From Cohnella fermenti (GTDB taxonomy: Bacteria > Bacillota > Bacilli > Paenibacillales > Paenibacillaceae): a DNA stretch of 64,000 nt. The DNA lies in the NCBI RefSeq assembly GCF_004801405.1, contig NZ_SSOB01000048.1, positions 1 to 64,000 on the forward strand, written 5' to 3'. This document shows positions 8,708 to 16,834 of this stretch, piece by piece. Numbering within the stretch: position 1 is the first letter of the stretch; each line of letters begins with the position of its first letter. The position numbers and the translations under genes were made by a program. The notes beneath the pieces are model-generated. The model saw only the letters and a program-made list of their open reading frames with translations, was not told the DNA's origin and searched no databases.

Positions 8708-9175
8708 ATGAGCTGCCCATACGAACGGCTAAAGGAGTTGGGGCTGACGATTCCGGTTATCACTCCCCGGTTTACGTTCGAGCCCGGCGTTCTGGCGGGA
8801 AGACTGCTTTATCTGTCGGGACAGACGCCCGAGATCGACGGCAATATGCAGTTTGTCGGACGCTTGGGAGCGGAACTGGATGTCGAGACCGGCAAGCAAG
8901 CGGCACGGCTGGCGGCGCTCAATTGCATTGGCGAGATGGAGTTGACGCTTGGGTCGCTGGACAGAGTCGAAAGAATCGTGAGGGTGATCGGATACGTTCG
9001 CTCGGCCCCCGGGTTCGGCGAGCAGCCGCTGGTCATGAACGGCGCTTCGGAATTGCTGATCGAAGTATTCGGCGAAGCCGGCAAGCATGCAAGGGCTGCG
9101 CTTGGAACGAGTGAGCTTCCTTTCGGCGCTCCGGTGGAGCTGGAGATGATTGTTCTGGTTCGGGAGGAAGAATGA
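8708..9175 (+). CDS. RidA (YjgF/YER057c/UK114) family protein
   Basis: Predicted 155-residue protein of the RidA fold, which forms trimers and hydrolyses reactive enamine/imine intermediates released by PLP enzymes, or acts on related small molecules. Visible features are LLYLSGQTP in the first strand, a KQAARLAALNCIGEME helix, and ASELLIEVFGEAGKHARAALGTSELPFGAPVELEMI, where Arg and Glu correspond to the RidA active-site positions. It starts one base after the dehydrogenase stop, with GGAGGAGG before ATG 8708. The pairing with a PLP lyase-like gene in one operon fits enamine clean-up. Confidence 0.85.
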   Translation: MSCPYERLKELGLTIPVITPRFTFEPGVLAGRLLYLSGQTPEIDGNMQFVGRLGAELDVETGKQAARLAALNCIGEMELTLGSLDRVERIVRVIGYVRSAPGFGEQPLVMNGASELLIEVFGEAGKHARAALGTSELPFGAPVELEMIVLVREEE

Positions 9176-9915
9176 GATTGCTTCGAGACGTCTATTTGAC
9201 GGCCAGCGGAAGGCTCGGATACGACTTCACTCATGCCGCCGACTGCAATGCGTATCTGGTCGATACCGGCGAATCGCTTGTTCTGATCGATTCCGGTGCG
9301 GGATTGCCGGCTGACGAACTGCTTGACAATGTCGTATCGGCCGGTTTTGCTCCCGAAGAGGTCTCGCATCTGCTGCTTACGCATCTGCATGCGGATCATT
9401 CCGGCGGGGCCCAAGCCATTCGAAGTTCGACGGGAGCGCTTGTCGCCTGTTGCCGAGAAGCGGCGCCGGTTCTGGAGGAGCGGCGGGCGGACCTGATCGA
9501 CTTGCCCCGGGCGATCGCGGCGGGAATCTATCCCTACGATTACGAATGGAAGGGCAGCACGGTCGATATGCGGTTGAATGACGGACAGGAGCTGCGGATT
9601 GGCCGTTATCGCATCAACGTTTTGTATACGCCGGGCCATTCTTCGTTCGATACAAGCTATTTGTTTGATGATGGAGAGGGATCGTCATTCCTGTTCAGCG
9701 GCGACACCGTGTTCGCGGGAGGCAAGATCTCTTTGCTGAGCACATTTGATTTCCAGATGCAGAAGCTGGCTTCGAGCATCGCCAGGCTGGCGCGAATGGA
9801 CTTCCGGGCGTTGCTGCCCGGACACGGCCCGGCTGCGCTCGGGAACGGAGCTCTCCATGTTCAAGCTGCCGCTCGTGTGTTCTCGCGTCTTGGCGTGCCT
9901 GAATCAATCGGATAA
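9172..9915 (+). CDS. Metallo-beta-lactamase fold hydrolase
   Basis: Predicted 247-residue dinuclear zinc hydrolase. The THLHADHSGG motif (HxHxDH) is near residues 67-76. Downstream ligands appear in YTPGHSS, FSGDTVF and LPGHGP. The fold serves thioesterases, lactonases and glyoxalase II-like enzymes; here opening of a sugar lactone made by the adjacent dehydrogenase is one possibility. Its ATG overlaps the stop of the RidA gene (ATGA), indicating coupled translation. Confidence 0.85.
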   Translation: MRLLRDVYLTASGRLGYDFTHAADCNAYLVDTGESLVLIDSGAGLPADELLDNVVSAGFAPEEVSHLLLTHLHADHSGGAQAIRSSTGALVACCREAAPVLEERRADLIDLPRAIAAGIYPYDYEWKGSTVDMRLNDGQELRIGRYRINVLYTPGHSSFDTSYLFDDGEGSSFLFSGDTVFAGGKISLLSTFDFQMQKLASSIARLARMDFRALLPGHGPAALGNGALHVQAAARVFSRLGVPESIG

Positions 9916-9936
9916 GCAAGGAAAGGAATGAAAGTG

Positions 9937-10665
9937 ATGAGTCATAATTTTGTCAATGAGATGATGGAAATGATCCGGCTTGTCGAGCGGGAGGAACGGT
10001 CCTCTGTTGACGAGGCTGCCGAATGGATAGCCGAGTCGATAGCAGCGGATGGGCTGCTTCATTTGTTCGGCTGCGGCCATTCGCATATTCTGGTGGAGGA
10101 CTTCTTCTACAGGGCCGGCGGTCTTGTTCAGATCAACGCCATTCTGGAGACCAGCATCATGCTGCACGAAGGAGCTGTTAAGAGCTCGAAGATCGAACGA
10201 ATGGAGCATTATGCCGGTCATATTCTCGACAATTATACGATCGCGCCCGGAGAGACGATCATTGTTATCTCCAATTCAGGAATAAACGGCCTGCCTGTCG
10301 ATATGGCCATTGAGGCGAAGAAGAGGGGGCTTCGGGTCATCGCCCTGACTTCATCTTCTTACTACGGATTGGAGTCCCGTCACAGCTCCGGGCTGAAGTT
10401 GAAGGATGTCGCCGATCTTGTTCTGGACAATCATATTCCATACGGAGATGCGTTGGTGCCCGTGCCTCTGGCCGGAGGCCATATGGCTTCCGGATCGACG
10501 ATTATCGGAGCCATGCTGCTGCAGATGGTGATGATCGCCGTGGTCTCCAAGCTGGCGGAGCGAGGAATTGTTCCTTCTGTCTACACAAGCGGCAATGTGC
10601 CTGGCGGCGCGGAGAAGAACGAACAATTTATTCGGACGTATCGCAGCCGCATCAGACATCTATAG
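9937..10665 (+). CDS. SIS-domain sugar isomerase-like protein (UPF0309 type)
   Basis: Predicted 242-residue sugar isomerase (SIS) domain protein that would bind a phosphosugar. It has LFGCGHSHILVEDFFYRAGG near residues 45-65 and the phosphate-binding VISNSGINGLPVDMA, then VIALTSSSY. Similar proteins accompany sugar kinases and PTS or ABC sugar systems. AAGGAAAGG at 9918-9926 is ten bases from ATG 9937 but almost touches ATG 9928, so I use 9937. It precedes the kinase and could act before or after phosphorylation. Confidence 0.83.
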   Translation: MSHNFVNEMMEMIRLVEREERSSVDEAAEWIAESIAADGLLHLFGCGHSHILVEDFFYRAGGLVQINAILETSIMLHEGAVKSSKIERMEHYAGHILDNYTIAPGETIIVISNSGINGLPVDMAIEAKKRGLRVIALTSSSYYGLESRHSSGLKLKDVADLVLDNHIPYGDALVPVPLAGGHMASGSTIIGAMLLQMVMIAVVSKLAERGIVPSVYTSGNVPGGAEKNEQFIRTYRSRIRHL

Positions 10666-10693
10666 GAGACGAGAACAGGGAAGGTGATTCCGA

Positions 10694-12205
10694 ATGGAGA
10701 AGACGCTGCTGCTGGGCGTCGATGTCGGTTCGACTTCGGTTAAGTGCGTTGCCGTCTCCCCGGACGGCGCAATAGCTGCATCTTCGACGGGAGCCTACCC
10801 GCTTGACTCTCCGAACCCCGGGTGGGTCGAGCAGAAGGCGGAGCATTGGTGGAGAGCCGCTCTGGGTGCGATCAGACACTGTGTATCGTTGGCCGGCGGT
10901 AAAAATATGGCTGCAATCTCGTTCTCTGGTCATATGAGTGCTATGGTGCTGCTGGATGGGAGGAACAGACCGGTGAGGCCCAGCATGCTTGTTGCTGACA
11001 ATCGATCGCAGCCGCAGGTGCAATGGCTGAAGGATAGATATGGCAGCGCCATCCTTGAGTCGACAGGGAACATCCCTGTGGCCGCATTCGTCGCCCCCCG
11101 ATTGTTATGGTTGAAGGAGCACGATCCGGAAGCGCTCGACGCGGCTCAATGCTTCCTCTTCCCCAAGGATTACATCCGCTTTCGTTTGACCGGAAGGCTG
11201 GAGACGGAGCCGACGGATGCCGGCAATACGCTTCTGTACGACATCGCGGCGCAGGACTGGAATTACAAGCTGATTCGCGAGCTGAAGCTGAACGAAGAGA
11301 TGTTCCCGCCCTTGCGGCGAACGGCGGAGCCGGTTGGTCGGTTGTCGCGGGAAGCATCGGCTCTCACCGGCTTGCCGGAAGGAATTCCGATCGTTGCGGG
11401 CGGCGCCGACATGGCTTGCAGTCAGCTCGGAACCGGGGCGATAAAGGAAGGGCGAATAGCGGTGACGCTCAGCACATCGATTCAGGTCACCGTTCCGCTG
11501 CGCCGACCGACAAGCAAGCTTGCGGGAGCGTTCACGTTCCATCCTTCCGCGTCGGAAGGAGCGGTGTATGCGATGGGCAGTCTGTTTAACGGAGGTCTGG
11601 GCGTCGATTGGGGAATGAAGCTCCTTATGTCGTCCGGAGCCGGAAGGGCTGCGAAGAAGACCAAGCTAGAGCGTTGGACGAAGGAGATGGAGAGCGAATC
11701 TCCGGGCAGCGGAGGCTTGCTGTTCTTGCCGTTCCTTGTGGGAAGCGGAACGCCTCGCTTCGATTCGAACGACAGGGGAACATGGCTGGGGCTGTCGATT
11801 GGCCAGAGCAAACCGCAATTGCTGCATTCCGTTCTGGAAGGAATTACGTACAGCATTCGCGAGAACATGGAATGGCTTGCTCTTGAGGGGAGCACAACTC
11901 AACAGCTCGTTGTCGGAGGAGGGGGCAGCCGCAATCCGGTCTGGAGACGTTTGATCGCCAACATCTGCGCCAGATCGGTCGCGGTGCTGGAGAATCGGGA
12001 CGCTTCAGCGCTTGGAGCGGCCATGCTCGCGGGCATTGGCGCGGGCATCTACCGCTCCCCGGAGGACGCCGCGGCCCAGGCAGTGCGAATAGCGGAGGAG
12101 ATCGAACCGGACTCCGGCACGATCGGGGAATACGACAGGCTTTATGCGCAATATAAGGAAGCTTACCGCGCTTTAAATCAGTTCTACAGGGATCGTTCCA
12201 ATTGA
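10694..12205 (+). CDS. FGGY family carbohydrate kinase (xylulokinase-like)
   Basis: Predicted 503-residue ATP-dependent sugar kinase. The N-terminal ATPase motif is LGVDVGSTSVKCV, FSGHMSAMVLLD follows, and VAGGADMACSQLGTG contains the presumed catalytic Asp. The C-terminal FGGY-type segments LLFLPFLVGSGTPRFD and LVVGGGGSRNPVWRR are complete. Length matches xylulokinases (about 500). It closes the operon: a strong hairpin begins three bases after its stop. Which sugar it phosphorylates cannot be told from sequence. Confidence 0.88.
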   Translation: MEKTLLLGVDVGSTSVKCVAVSPDGAIAASSTGAYPLDSPNPGWVEQKAEHWWRAALGAIRHCVSLAGGKNMAAISFSGHMSAMVLLDGRNRPVRPSMLVADNRSQPQVQWLKDRYGSAILESTGNIPVAAFVAPRLLWLKEHDPEALDAAQCFLFPKDYIRFRLTGRLETEPTDAGNTLLYDIAAQDWNYKLIRELKLNEEMFPPLRRTAEPVGRLSREASALTGLPEGIPIVAGGADMACSQLGTGAIKEGRIAVTLSTSIQVTVPLRRPTSKLAGAFTFHPSASEGAVYAMGSLFNGGLGVDWGMKLLMSSGAGRAAKKTKLERWTKEMESESPGSGGLLFLPFLVGSGTPRFDSNDRGTWLGLSIGQSKPQLLHSVLEGITYSIRENMEWLALEGSTTQQLVVGGGGSRNPVWRRLIANICARSVAVLENRDASALGAAMLAGIGAGIYRSPEDAAAQAVRIAEEIEPDSGTIGEYDRLYAQYKEAYRALNQFYRDRSN

Positions 12206-12207
12206 AG

Positions 12208-12250
12208 GAGCACGAGAGAGCAGCCGCCAGCGGGCTGCTCTCTCGTGCTC
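12208..12250 (+). terminator. Strong hairpin at the end of the catabolic operon
   Basis: A perfect 18-bp stem (12208-12225 with 12233-12250) with a 7-base loop starts three bases after the kinase stop. Position and strength suggest termination, but there is no T run after either arm, so it is not a standard intrinsic terminator. It may protect the 3' end or work with a protein factor. Confidence 0.6.
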
Positions 12251-12369
12251 TTGGCGTCGCGTCTATCTATCGGGGGGCTCGGACGCACCGAGAGGTGAGG
12301 AAGCGGCGAAACGGCAAACCGCAGCAAATCTCAGCGATCCGGCATACAGCCCGCCGCCCAATTCGCGTT

Positions 12370-13107
12370 CTATAGCCAATCGTCGGACAGCTCGCTGTCC
12401 TCAAGCAACGGCTCTCCCTCCTGGTCGGCCAAGTAGCGCTTGTAGGCGCGGTTGCGGACAATGCCGACGTCGTGCCCGGTGATGTCCGTCGCCAGGAAGC
12501 TCTCGATCGGCTCCACGAAGCCGTCGTTCTCGTCGGACTCGATCGCCATCGATCCGTAGTTGTCGATATCGTTGTCCTCCGCCATTGCCGGGCTGTTCGA
12601 GCTGCCCCACGATTCGACGATCTGCCAGGTATCCTCGCCGTCGAAGCCGTTCCATCCCTCGAGTTCGTCCAGGCTTGTCTGGCCGAAAGGTGGCTTTAGC
12701 AATGTCTCCTCGACGGGCCGCCTCTCGGACAAGTGCTGCATAGGCTCATGATCGATGCAATAAATGGCGGTCGGCAGAGCTTCCAGGCGCTCCTCCGGAA
12801 TGAATCGTCCGCAGGCGACGCACCGTCCGTATTCGCCGGTATCCATGCGGCCGAGCGCGGCTTCGATTCGTTCGAGCCGCAGGGAGGCGCTCTCGAGCAG
12901 CGCGATGTCCTTGCCGCGCTCGAACGTCTCCGTCGCCGCATCGGCGGGATGATTGTCGATGCCGGAGAGGTCGCCGGTGGCGTCCTTATAGGAATCGGAC
13001 AAGCCGAAGCGGGAGCCTTCATGAATGAGGCGTTCGGTCTCTTCCTTGTCTTGAAGCAGCCTTCGGCGAAGGGAATCGAGGCGGTCGTCTGTCCGGTTAA
13101 AGGTCAT
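12370..13107 (-). CDS. yteA: TraR/DksA-type zinc finger protein, YteA family
   Basis: Predicted 245-residue protein of the DksA/TraR superfamily resembling B. subtilis YteA. The N-terminal helical part has the group's DNHPAD and TFERGKDIAL stretches. The zinc finger reads CVACGRFIPEERLEALPTAIYCIDHE, so the ligands are three Cys plus Asp/His instead of four Cys. The C-terminal 100 residues are acidic and less conserved. GGAAGGAG precedes its ATG. It is convergent with the kinase and divergent from lspA. The B. subtilis homologue belongs to the sporulation programme; a regulatory role is inferred only. Confidence 0.8.
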   Translation of the reverse strand: MTFNRTDDRLDSLRRRLLQDKEETERLIHEGSRFGLSDSYKDATGDLSGIDNHPADAATETFERGKDIALLESASLRLERIEAALGRMDTGEYGRCVACGRFIPEERLEALPTAIYCIDHEPMQHLSERRPVEETLLKPPFGQTSLDELEGWNGFDGEDTWQIVESWGSSNSPAMAEDNDIDNYGSMAIESDENDGFVEPIESFLATDITGHDVGIVRNRAYKRYLADQEGEPLLEDSELSDDWL

Positions 13108-13221
13108 CGTTCTTCGCTCCTTCCGTAGGTTACGGCTTGTTACGGCTCCCCGTAGTGTACTCGGACGATGGCCAAGTTATGAGCAAGGCAATGCCCGAAG
13201 CGGCGGAATAAACCTGCCGCA

Positions 13222-13251
13222 TGGACGGTCCATCGGCCTATATGGTAAAAT
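13222..13251 (+). promoter_or_regulatory. Possible promoter of lspA
   Basis: TGGACG (13222-13227) and TAAAAT (13246-13251) are 18 bases apart, 42 bases before the lspA start. Both boxes depart from consensus, so the call is tentative. Confidence 0.4.
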
Positions 13252-13293
13252 CATCAGGATGGAATTATAGGCTGGAAAGGCGGACCCTATTGC

Positions 13294-13824
13294 ATGCAAT
13301 CGAGACGAGTAGGCATTTGGTTTTATTACGTGTGGGCAGTCGTCGTGTTCGCCATCGACTACGGTTCGAAGAAGCTGATCGAACATACGCTGGCTTTATA
13401 CGAGCAAATCTCCGTCATCGGGAACTTCTTCCTGATCACGTCGATTCGCAACCGGGGAGCGGCCTTTGGCATCCTTCAGGAGAAGCGGTTCTTCTTTATC
13501 CTGATCACGCTGGTCGTTGTCGTCGCGATTCTCTGGTATCTTCACCGCACGTACAAGTCGGGCTCGAGGCTGATGCTCTTCGCTCTGGCCACCGTTCTCG
13601 GCGGGGCTGTCGGCAATTTTCTCGATCGGGCCCTGTTCGGAGAAGTTGTGGACTTCCTGCAATTCAACTTCGGTTCGTATACGTTCCCGATCTTCAACAT
13701 GGCCGATGTGTCCATCTGCGTCGGCGTAGGCATGATAATACTGGATTCGCTGTTAACGGGTAGACAGGAGAAGAAGAATGAACATGAGCAAGCGGAACAA
13801 CCCCAAGATGAACAGACCGTATAA
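13294..13824 (+). CDS. lspA: Lipoprotein signal peptidase (signal peptidase II)
   Basis: Predicted 176-residue membrane protease that removes the signal peptide of prolipoproteins after lipid attachment. Four hydrophobic segments are visible. The catalytic Asp pair sits in NFLDRALFGEVVDFLQ and FNMADVSICVG, and the RNRGAAFGI motif is intact. The C-terminus has a charged tail rich in Glu and Gln. AAAGGCGG precedes ATG 13294. The last 47 bases overlap the pseudouridine synthase gene in another frame, so the two are probably co-translated. Several lipoproteins in this window would be its substrates. Confidence 0.93.
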   Translation: MQSRRVGIWFYYVWAVVVFAIDYGSKKLIEHTLALYEQISVIGNFFLITSIRNRGAAFGILQEKRFFFILITLVVVVAILWYLHRTYKSGSRLMLFALATVLGGAVGNFLDRALFGEVVDFLQFNFGSYTFPIFNMADVSICVGVGMIILDSLLTGRQEKKNEHEQAEQPQDEQTV

Positions 13825-14827
13825 CGAAGAAGAAGCGGCGGTGCCTAAGGCGAATGCCGAACGCGCGGAAAATCCGGACGTCGAAGACGCGGAAGAGAGC
13901 GCGGAGGGTACGATGAGCTGGACCGTGGCGGAGGAGCAGGCGGGGGAGCGGATCGACAAGTTCGTGACCGATGCGATCGGCAATCCGTCGATTTCCCGCT
14001 CGCAGGTGCAGGAGTGGATTCGCGCCGGGCACATCACCGTCGCCTCCGGGAACGTAAAGCCCAACGCAAGAGTGGCCGCCGGAGACGAGATCGTTGTTGT
14101 TTTCCCCGAACCCGAATCGCTGGAGGCGCTCCCGGAGGACATTCCGCTTGAGATCGTCTTCGAGGACGCCGACATCATTGTCATCAACAAGCCGCGCGGC
14201 ATGGTGGTCCATCCGGCATACGGGCATTCGAGCGGAACGGTCGTCAACGCGCTGCTGCATCACTGCAAGGACCTGTCCGGCATCAACGGCGTGATGCGCC
14301 CGGGCATCGTCCACCGCATCGACAAGGACACGTCGGGGCTGCTGATGGCCGCGAAGAACGACCTGGCCCACGCCTCGCTCGCCGCCCAGCTCAAGGAGCA
14401 CAGTGTGAACCGCCGCTACCTGGCGCTTGTGTACGGCAACGTTCCGCACGACCGCGGAACGATCGACGCGCCGATCGGGCGCGACAAGTACGACCGCAAG
14501 ATGTTCGCCGTCACGGACAAGAACTCGAAGCGCTCGGTGACGCACTTCGACGTGATCGAGCGCTTCGGCGACTACACGCTCGTCGGCCTTCGCCTGGAGA
14601 CGGGCCGGACGCACCAGATTCGCGTGCACATGAAGTACATCGGCCATCCGCTTGTCGGCGATCCGATGTACGGCGGCCGAAGCGGGCGCACGCTCGGCAT
14701 GGACGGTCAGGCGCTGCATGCCGGAGAGCTTGGCTTCGTCCACCCGCGGACCGGGGAACGACACGACTTCGAGGCGGCGCTTCCCGAGGATATGGAGCAT
14801 GCGCTCCACATGCTTCGCAATCGCTAG
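13778..14827 (+). CDS. RluA/RluD family 23S rRNA pseudouridine synthase
   Basis: Predicted 349-residue RNA-modifying enzyme. An S4-like RNA-binding domain (about residues 50-115, ERIDKFVTDAIGNPSISRSQVQEWI) precedes the catalytic domain with HRIDKDTSGLL, whose Asp is the catalytic residue of the family, and GRTHQIRVHM. AGGAG at 13766-13770 is seven bases before ATG 13778. This start gives an unusual acidic, low-complexity N-terminal extension of about 45 residues before the S4 domain; ATG 13913 (MSWTVAEEQ) would give the usual length. It overlaps lspA by 47 bases; lspA followed by an RluD-type gene is the common Firmicute order. Confidence 0.9.
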   Translation: MNMSKRNNPKMNRPYNEEEAAVPKANAERAENPDVEDAEESAEGTMSWTVAEEQAGERIDKFVTDAIGNPSISRSQVQEWIRAGHITVASGNVKPNARVAAGDEIVVVFPEPESLEALPEDIPLEIVFEDADIIVINKPRGMVVHPAYGHSSGTVVNALLHHCKDLSGINGVMRPGIVHRIDKDTSGLLMAAKNDLAHASLAAQLKEHSVNRRYLALVYGNVPHDRGTIDAPIGRDKYDRKMFAVTDKNSKRSVTHFDVIERFGDYTLVGLRLETGRTHQIRVHMKYIGHPLVGDPMYGGRSGRTLGMDGQALHAGELGFVHPRTGERHDFEAALPEDMEHALHMLRNR

Positions 14828-14978
14828 CTTCAAGCGGTGCAAACATTCGGCGCAATAATGCATGGCGGACGGGAAGGCGTTCCTTCATAGTAGATAGCGT
14901 ACCCCCGTGGCGACGAGTTGGTCGGCGCGGAGAATGTTCGGGGAACGATCGATTCTACTTGATTAAGGAGTGTCTGGC

Positions 14979-16232
14979 ATGAGCGTCGAACAATATCAAT
15001 CCACGTTTATCCAAGAGCAATTCGCCGATCGGATCGGCGGCGCAAGTTATGGCAAGGATACGAACATCTACAAGTTTGAGAAAATCAAGCGAGCCAAAGC
15101 GGCGGCCAAGCAAGCGAACCCGGGCGTCGAGCTGATCGACATGGGCGTGGGCGAGCCGGACGAGATGGCGGATGCCGGCGTCGTGGCCAAGCTTGCCGAA
15201 GAAGCGGCCAAGCCCGAGAATCGCGGCTATGCCGACAACGGCATTCCGGAATTCAAGGAAGCGGCGGCCAAGTATTTGAAGGACGTTTTCTCGGTTGACG
15301 GCATCGACGCCGCAACGGAAGTGCTGCACACGATCGGCTCCAAGCCGGCTCTCGCGATGCTGCCGTCCGTCTTCATCAATCCGGGCGACGTGACGATCAT
15401 GACCGTTCCGGGTTATCCGGTCATGGGCACGCACACGAAGTACCTCGGCGGCGAAGTGTACAATGTGAAGCTGACGAAGGAGAACAACTTCCTGCCGGAC
15501 TTGGACGCCATTCCGGAAGAGATCGCATTGCGCGCGAAGCTGTTCTACCTGAACTACCCGAACAACCCGACGGGCGCGACGGCTACGGTCGAATTCTTCA
15601 CGAAGGTTGTCGCTTGGGCGAAGAAGTACAACGTCGTGATCGTTCACGACGCCCCTTACGCCGCGCTGACGTATGACGGCCTAAAGCCGCTCAGCTTCCT
15701 GTCGGTTCCGGGAGCTAAGGATGTCGGCGTCGAGCTTCACTCGCTGTCGAAGTCCTACAATATGACGGGCTGGCGGATCGGCTTCATCGCCGGCAACCCG
15801 CTGATCGTCAAGGCGTTCGGCGACGTGAAGGACAACAACGACTCCGGCCAATTCATCGCGATTCAGAAGGCGGCCGCTTACGGCCTGGCGAATCCGCAGA
15901 TTACCGAAGCGATCTCGGAGAAGTATTCCCGCCGCCACAACCTGCTGGTCGGCGTTCTGAACGAGCTGGGCTTCAAGGCGGAGAAGCCGAAGGGCTCCTT
16001 CTTCCTGTACGTCGAAGCGCCGAAGGGCGTCAAGGGCGGCCAGCGCTTCGAGTCCGGCGAGGCGTTCTCGCAGTTCCTGATCCGCGAGAAGCTGATCTCC
16101 ACTGTTCCGTGGGATGACGCAGGCAGCTTCGTCCGGTTCTCCGTCACCTTCATCGCGAAGGACCAAGCCGACGAGATCCGCGTCATCGACGAGATCAAGA
16201 GCCGCTTGGCCGATGTCGAATTCGAATTCTAG
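14979..16232 (+). CDS. dapL: LL-diaminopimelate aminotransferase
   Basis: Predicted 417-residue fold-type I PLP enzyme making LL-diaminopimelate directly from tetrahydrodipicolinate for lysine and peptidoglycan. Features are the N-terminal YGKDTNIYKFEKIKRAK, IDMGVGEPD, LNYPNNPTGA, and SLSKSYNMTGWRIGF with the PLP lysine. Length fits the DapL family (400-420). TAAGGAG at 14964-14970 is eight bases from ATG 14979. It stands alone, with a terminator 14 bases after the stop. A related aminotransferase specificity remains possible. Confidence 0.85.
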   Translation: MSVEQYQSTFIQEQFADRIGGASYGKDTNIYKFEKIKRAKAAAKQANPGVELIDMGVGEPDEMADAGVVAKLAEEAAKPENRGYADNGIPEFKEAAAKYLKDVFSVDGIDAATEVLHTIGSKPALAMLPSVFINPGDVTIMTVPGYPVMGTHTKYLGGEVYNVKLTKENNFLPDLDAIPEEIALRAKLFYLNYPNNPTGATATVEFFTKVVAWAKKYNVVIVHDAPYAALTYDGLKPLSFLSVPGAKDVGVELHSLSKSYNMTGWRIGFIAGNPLIVKAFGDVKDNNDSGQFIAIQKAAAYGLANPQITEAISEKYSRRHNLLVGVLNELGFKAEKPKGSFFLYVEAPKGVKGGQRFESGEAFSQFLIREKLISTVPWDDAGSFVRFSVTFIAKDQADEIRVIDEIKSRLADVEFEF

Positions 16233-16245
16233 AGGCTGGTTGGGG

Positions 16246-16284
16246 AAGCTCCGGAACCGCGCATAAGCGGGGCCGGAGCTTTTC
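16246..16284 (+). terminator. Intrinsic terminator of dapL
   Basis: A 9-bp stem, AAGCTCCGG (16246-16254) with CCGGAGCTT (16273-16281), ends in a short T run. It begins 14 bases after the dapL stop. Confidence 0.75.
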
Positions 16285-16339
16285 GTCATGTCGGCGCTCG
16301 GGAGGGTTGGCGGACGGATGCCGGGATACCAGGATTATA

Positions 16340-16524
16340 GGTGAAAATTCACATTGGCGCGGCACGGGAACGGGCAGGTTGGGCGATTCTATGTGAAAAA
16401 TAGCATAAATAGACAAATTTTCGCTTCGATTCGCCTTATTTATGCTAAAAACCACATAAAAACGTTGCGACTGCCTCCCGGCCAGACCGACTAATGCGAA
16501 AAAACGCATAAAACCGCATAAGCC
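16340..16524 (+). repeat. Dispersed structured repeat, copy 1 of 3
   Basis: This is one of three roughly 185-base related blocks (others at 24966 and 45655). It has three palindromic parts in order: a short one at 16341-16352; a long hairpin with arms 16390-16411 and 16437-16458 (both built from TATGTG and TAGCATAAATA, read on opposite strands); and ATGCG/CGCAT at 16494-16509. It lies in the gap between the dapL terminator and the pyr promoter, with no coding frame. Confidence 0.75.
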
Positions 16525-16569
16525 AGGCGATTTATCTTATCGCTTGGGCAAATTAACCGGCATAATCGG

Positions 16570-16598
16570 TTGACAGAGCTTGTCGAAAGTGCGATAAT
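16570..16598 (+). promoter_or_regulatory. Sigma-A promoter of the pyr operon
   Basis: TTGACA at 16570-16575 and GATAAT at 16593-16598 are separated by 17 bases. The transcript would start just before the PyrR-binding hairpin, as expected for an attenuated pyr leader. Confidence 0.78.
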
Positions 16599-16611
16599 TC
16601 TTCTGATGTAA

Positions 16612-16650
16612 GGTTGCCTTTAAGACAGTCCCGTGAGACTGGCAAGGTGG
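16612..16650 (+). promoter_or_regulatory. PyrR-binding RNA hairpin (anti-antiterminator) in the pyr leader
   Basis: The outer stem GGTTGCC/GGCAAGG encloses AGTCCCGTGAGACT, a close match to the conserved PyrR-binding loop core (ARUCCNGNGAGGYU) of B. subtilis pyr leaders. With UMP or UTP bound, PyrR would hold this hairpin and let the downstream terminator at 16748 form, lowering pyr transcription when pyrimidines are plentiful. Confidence 0.85.
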
Positions 16651-16747
16651 CGCGGCTAATTCGCATAAGCAGATGAAGAGCAGACGCTCGATCCTTCGAC
16701 CGAATGGAAGGGGGAGAGCGTGCTTCGCCTGCGCGCGGATTCAACCT

Positions 16748-16787
16748 AAGCTTATCTTGCGCTCATGGCGCCGGATAAGCTTTTTTT
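16748..16787 (+). terminator. PyrR-controlled leader terminator
   Basis: The stem AAGCTTATC (16748-16756) with GATAAGCTT (16774-16782) is followed by a run of seven T (16781-16787). It lies about 48 bases before pyrR and completes the attenuator. Confidence 0.9.
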
Positions 16788-16834
16788 GTCGCTTGTCGGC
16801 TCGCTGCGCTGCGAAGAAGGAGGGAAGAATCGCG

